From contig JBDNFP010000289.1 of assembly GCA_041689775.1 (NCBI GenBank), positions 1 through 25,795 of the forward strand: a DNA stretch of 25,795 nt. Direction: 5' to 3'. A program made the translations under genes and the position numbers. The notes under the pieces were generated by a model. The model had not been told where the DNA came from and ran no database searches. It saw only the letters and a list, made by a program, of their open reading frames with translations. Positions 23,701 to 25,795 of the stretch are shown here, one piece after another; positions within the stretch are counted from its first letter, which is position 1; the number at the start of each line of letters is the position of its first letter. The DNA comes from JBDNFP01 sp041689775. GTDB lineage: Bacteria; Bacteroidota; Bacteroidia; Cytophagales; Spirosomataceae.

Positions 23701-23842
23701 CAATCGAGGTGATCCGCCCGCTCATATTGGCCGGCCCCACATTTCTTATTTTAAGATTTTCAATCCTGGATAGGTCTAACGTTTGGGCGTTTGCAAGGGT
23801 GGTCGCAAAAACAAAGAGTAAAACAAATCGCATCAATGGCAT
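20741..23842 (-). CDS. Large secreted Asp-box beta-propeller (VPS10/BNR-like) protein
   Basis: A 1033-residue exported protein; the signal peptide ends near residue 19 (LANAQ), and Met at 23833 is a possible alternative start. The first 730 residues hold repeated Asp-boxes (S/T-x-D-x-G-x-x-W): SENGGTAW, SVDAGKTW, TTDGGKSW, SMDKGETW, SDDGGGNW, TEDKGATW, TTDGGKSW, TEDFGKTW and SIDEGTSW. These make a sortilin-like double propeller. The segment after about residue 780 is beta-sandwich-like (GSYKVVVEYKGVKDS) and ends in a long helical, probably coiled-coil part. Proteins of this type are often annotated as glycosyl hydrolase or VPS10-domain proteins, yet no sialidase catalytic set is visible here. 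It diverges from the DUF885-like gene by 79 bp. Confidence 0.88.
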   Translation of the reverse strand: MPLMRFVLLFVFATTLANAQTLDLSRIENLKIRNVGPANMSGRITSIDVATNNPKLMYAGAASGGVWKSENGGTAWYPVFDDQPTQNIGAVRIQPNNPNVIWVGTGEGNPRNSMNLGMGIFKSVDAGKTWQHLGLTETKTIHRIIIDPNDPNTVYAGAMGDPFTPNEHRGLYKTTDGGKSWKKILYTNESSGVADLVMDPENSNKLFAALYEHHRTPYYITSGGKGSGLYVSMDKGETWKKLNEKNGLPPGDLGRIGIAIAPSDPNRVYAKVEATKNLLYRSDDGGGNWYVVNDNPRFTNNRPFYFQELAADSKDPNRLYNIYQPLSVSYDGGKTFDPEPMIPADETKGIHADFHAFWVNPTNPKHFIIGGDGGLGITHDHGKSWYFPETIPVAQFYHVNADNEVPFNVYGGMQDNGNWSGPAYTWKRGGIRTLYWQYLVGGDGFFISPDPENARFGYGTSQNGDLYRYDKLTGYYSSIKPPAPDLNTKLRFNWNAAFARDPKNPNKAYHGSQFVHVTEDKGATWNVISPDLSTNNPTHQKGDYGGLTLDLSGAEMYNSILSIAPSTLDENVLWAGTDDGQVQLTTDGGKSWKNLTRNIKGMPVEGWVAQIQASRYKAGAAWMVVNNYRKGDYAAYLFKTEDFGKTWKRLADASNVKGYALSVIQDPVEPKLVFLGTENGLWISIDEGTSWVQFKNGFPSVSTMDMVIQERESALVVGTFGRAIWVLDDLKSLREVATNRIKPAITALPMNAAVQVKGLFINPPGNIWTGFHTTFEGENRPFQATEIPFYLNETPTKDSKVAVKIYNAKNEPINTLETSSVKPGLNYVLWQLDEQIGTQKPNASSREIPVLPGSYKVVVEYKGVKDSTSVNVIPDPRFDIPAQVDERLYAYQKAVYNEKSRLDATFDRLDSRTKLLDKIEKQYADSPTADQEVLKTIATLKTEIKALREKGKPTAGERQVGAWQTLEISPSSLMQDAQMVAMSRHVVPSAQDWQRVTHAKAAIDTFEKQVEAFVSSTWKAFEAKIKAAGVGLV

Positions 23843-23921
23843 TTCATCTAGTTTAGGGTGTATTGAAATGACAATTTATGAGAATATTCGTTTCTTTGAA
23901 TAAACTAACTTCAGTTTCTGC

Positions 23922-25559
23922 GTGTCCATGCAACGACTTTACCCCATGTATCTTCTTGCCTGCCTTTTTTTTCTGGCAGATACCATACAGGCTCAAACTA
24001 CTTCCTCCCCAGATTTCCAACCACTCACCGATCTATTTCAGGAATGGCGAGCGTTCGAAAAACCACCCGTACGCAACGGTGCCCCCGACTACACGGCAGT
24101 AACCTTTAAAAAGCGCTGGACGGAGTTTTTAAAGCTACGGGGCAAACTAAACGCCTTGAAGTACACCGAATGGCCAATCGAAAGGCAGGTAGATTGGCGC
24201 ATCATTTGGGCCGAGATGAATGGGTATGAGTTTAACCACAAGACCCTCAAATCCTGGGAGCGTGATCCTGCTTTCTATAAGACTATCTGGACGGACCGTA
24301 GCGATGTGCCCGCCCACGAAGGCCCTACGCACCACGCCGTCACGGAGCTGTGGACCTATACCTTTCCGCTTTCGCCAACGGAGCGAGTGCGTTTACTGAA
24401 TGATTTGAAAGTGATTGCCCCGTTGAACGAGCAGGCAAAAATAAACCTAACGGGCAATGCCAAGGACCTTTGGGTAGCCGGTATCCGGGATATTCAGACC
24501 CAAAGTAACGATTTGACCAGCATACTTTCCCTGCCGGGTATTGCTCAGGATTCTGAGTTGAAGCAGGTGATCAATGAAGCAAAAAAATCGACCGATGCGC
24601 TGGTGAAGTGGCTGCAAGAAAAAGCCCCGACCAAAACCGGTCCTTCGGGAATTGGAAAAGAAAACTATACGTGGTACCAGCAAAATGTGCACTTAGTACC
24701 ACTAACCTGGGACAACGAAGTGATGCTCTTGAAACGCGAACTAGCCCGGGCGTGGACCTCTTTGAAAATGGAAGAACACCGCAACCGCAACCTCCCCCAG
24801 CTCACCGAAGCCGACTCTCCCGAAGCCTACGATGTATTGGCCAAACGTTCGGCGGCTTCATTTCTCGCCTTTCTAGACAAACAGGACATCGTCACAGTGA
24901 AAGACTATTTCAAGCCCGCTTTGAACGAACATCTAGGACGTTTTGTGCCCAAAGAACGCCGTAACTTCTTTTTTATCACGATGCACTACGATCCGCGTCC
25001 GTTGTATTCCCATTTTTACCATTGGTTTGAGCTAGCCCGGATGGATCTGGAACCCAACCCCAACCCGATTCGAAAGGGGGCCCTACTTTACAATATCTTC
25101 GACTCGCGCAACGAAGGCCTAGCCACGGCGGTAGAAGAGCTGTTCATGCAAGCCGGACTGTACGACGACCTACCCCGAGTACGGGAAATGGTCTATATCC
25201 TCATAGCCCAGCGCGCGGCCCGCGGCTTGGGCTCATTATACGCTCAGGCCAATCTGATGAGCATGGAGGAAGCCGGAAAAATCCACTCGGAATATACGCC
25301 CCGGGGCTGGATGAAAACCGAAAAAGAACTGCTCTTATTTGAGCAACACCTGTACCTGCGGCAACCGGGCTACGGCACCAGCTACATCACGGGTAAGTAC
25401 CTCGTAGAAAATGCCCTGATGGCCTACGCCAAAAAGATGGAAACTGAGAAAAAGCCGTTTGAAGTAAAAACGTTTTTTGACCGCCTGAATGAAACCGGGG
25501 GTATTCCGATGGTGCTCGGGCATTGGGAATTGACGGGTGAGGCGCCGGTACTTAAATGA
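23922..25559 (+). CDS. DUF885-like secreted protein lacking the HExxH site
   Basis: A 545-residue protein with a signal peptide (ending near residue 25, TIQAQ). The C-terminal half follows the DUF885 plan: GPSGIGKENYTWYQQNV near residues 240-256, NEGLATAVEELFMQAGLYDD near 397-416, PGYGTSYITGKY near 483, and FFDRLNETGGIPM near the end. DUF885 enzymes carry an HExxH-type zinc site just before the NEGLA segment. Here that place reads GALLYNIFDSRNEG without His, so peptidase activity is doubtful. It might be a binding protein or inactive homologue. Next to a propeller gene on the opposite strand it may share a promoter region, 23843-23921. Confidence 0.65.
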   Translation: MSMQRLYPMYLLACLFFLADTIQAQTTSSPDFQPLTDLFQEWRAFEKPPVRNGAPDYTAVTFKKRWTEFLKLRGKLNALKYTEWPIERQVDWRIIWAEMNGYEFNHKTLKSWERDPAFYKTIWTDRSDVPAHEGPTHHAVTELWTYTFPLSPTERVRLLNDLKVIAPLNEQAKINLTGNAKDLWVAGIRDIQTQSNDLTSILSLPGIAQDSELKQVINEAKKSTDALVKWLQEKAPTKTGPSGIGKENYTWYQQNVHLVPLTWDNEVMLLKRELARAWTSLKMEEHRNRNLPQLTEADSPEAYDVLAKRSAASFLAFLDKQDIVTVKDYFKPALNEHLGRFVPKERRNFFFITMHYDPRPLYSHFYHWFELARMDLEPNPNPIRKGALLYNIFDSRNEGLATAVEELFMQAGLYDDLPRVREMVYILIAQRAARGLGSLYAQANLMSMEEAGKIHSEYTPRGWMKTEKELLLFEQHLYLRQPGYGTSYITGKYLVENALMAYAKKMETEKKPFEVKTFFDRLNETGGIPMVLGHWELTGEAPVLK

Positions 25560-25577
25560 TGTCATAATTCGTTGTGG

Positions 25578-25600
25578 GCAGTCTTCCAAAGGGAGACTGC
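25578..25600. terminator. Hairpin after the DUF885-like gene
   Basis: GCAGTCTTCC-AAA-GGGAGACTGC forms a 10-bp stem (one T-G pair) 18 bp after the stop. There is no T-run on either strand, so classical intrinsic termination is uncertain. The same sequence, degenerate and in opposite orientation, lies after the sulfatase gene at 10984, which argues for a dispersed element that may double as a terminator. Confidence 0.5.
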
Positions 25601-25622
25601 GTACGATAAATACTAGACTAAT

Positions 25623-25637
25623 GACCTCGGAGAGGTC
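25623..25637. repeat. GACCTC palindrome
   Basis: GACCTC-GGA-GAGGTC is a perfect 6-bp stem with a three-base loop, followed by GAACATTTGTAGAAAACAT. Elements with this look are, from memory, dispersed in Cytophagales genomes; only one copy is present in this window. It separates the DUF885-like gene from the minus-strand gene entering from the right. Confidence 0.45.
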
Positions 25638-25662
25638 GAACATTTGTAGAAAACATTAGACT

Positions 25663-25795
25663 TTATTTGGAAATATTGACCTCGTACTCCTGTGCCCGCG
25701 AGCTTGCCTGATACAGTCTTTCGGGGTCCACTGCCTGAACCCTGAGATTGTGCATGCCACAAGCCAGCACCCTGACTTGATCCCGAATCTGGGAA
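25663..25795 (-). CDS. C-terminal end of an unidentified protein (partial)
   Basis: The complement of the last 133 bases is open without stops and ends in TAA at 25663-25665. The visible 43 residues run from QIRDQVRVLACGMHNLRV through ERLYQASSRAQEYEV to a final ISK. The composition is that of a soluble alpha-helical segment with coding-like third positions. I do not recognise the family. A transposase tail is possible given the palindromes next to it, but so is an ordinary gene. The N-terminal part lies beyond the window. Confidence 0.55.
   Translation of the reverse strand, partial: SQIRDQVRVLACGMHNLRVQAVDPERLYQASSRAQEYEVNISK

Noticed and set aside
1..25795. tRNA or rRNA genes
   Set aside because: No cloverleaf-like sequence with TTCRA loop and CCA-type end, and no rRNA signature, was noticed; a covariance scan was not possible.

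Overview
The window looks like a chromosomal segment of a Bacteroidota bacterium, most likely Cytophagales (Spirosomaceae-like). Supporting signs are weak Shine-Dalgarno sites, many short secretion signals ending in A-Q or S-Q, a membrane-anchored AraC regulator, DUF2807, DUF2281/PIN, DUF4258/DUF2283 and UPF0175/DUF3368 families, and a fucosidase beside a sulfatase. Base composition is mosaic. The large secreted enzymes are moderately GC-rich; the toxin-antitoxin cassettes and especially 14.08-18.16 kb are AT-rich. No tRNA, rRNA or CRISPR array was seen.

Layout. 1-1.5 kb: end of a broken IS5-type transposase, a frameshifted MNT nucleotidyltransferase whose HEPN partner is cut to ten codons, and an intact DUF2281/VapC pair. 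1.5-3.1 kb: intact secreted S10 serine carboxypeptidase. 3.1-4.2 kb: gene-poor debris. 4.2-6.0 kb: a multi-pass membrane protein broken by two frameshifts. 6.0-7.8 kb: two 3' pieces of S10 genes around a ParE-type toxin-antitoxin pair, then a DUF4258/DUF2283 pair and a group II intron-like relic. 7.9-11.0 kb: GH29 alpha-L-fucosidase and type I sulfatase. 11.1-13.5 kb: lipoprotein, DUF2807 protein, membrane AraC regulator. 13.7-14.0 kb: 3' end of a group II intron with domains V and VI.

14.1-18.2 kb: an AT-rich cassette of five tightly packed minus-strand genes (secreted protein, BASS-type transporter, secreted protein, HExxH secreted/membrane protein, LysE exporter), diverging from an XRE regulator that has paired operator-like repeats. 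18.2-19.1 kb: a mosaic of an S10 5' piece, two MNT pieces and four full copies of a two-hairpin repeat. 19.2-20.6 kb: Tat-type metallophosphatase and a UPF0175/DUF3368 pair whose toxin has lost its middle. 20.7-25.6 kb: a large Asp-box beta-propeller protein and a divergent DUF885-like protein. The right edge holds two palindromes and the C-terminus of a minus-strand gene.

How it fits together. The intact enzymes point to a life on sulfated and fucosylated polysaccharide and protein. Between them lie junk-rich hinges where toxin-antitoxin modules, S10 fragments, group II intron remains and an 82-86 bp dual-hairpin repeat meet. The strongest unusual signal is that repeat. Its first hairpin keeps pairing through compensatory changes, two copies carry an extra GC-rich module inside the first stem, gene fragments stop exactly where it begins, and in three places its right end supplies the start codon of an MNT gene. 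The second is the AT-rich XRE-controlled cassette, whose function I cannot name.
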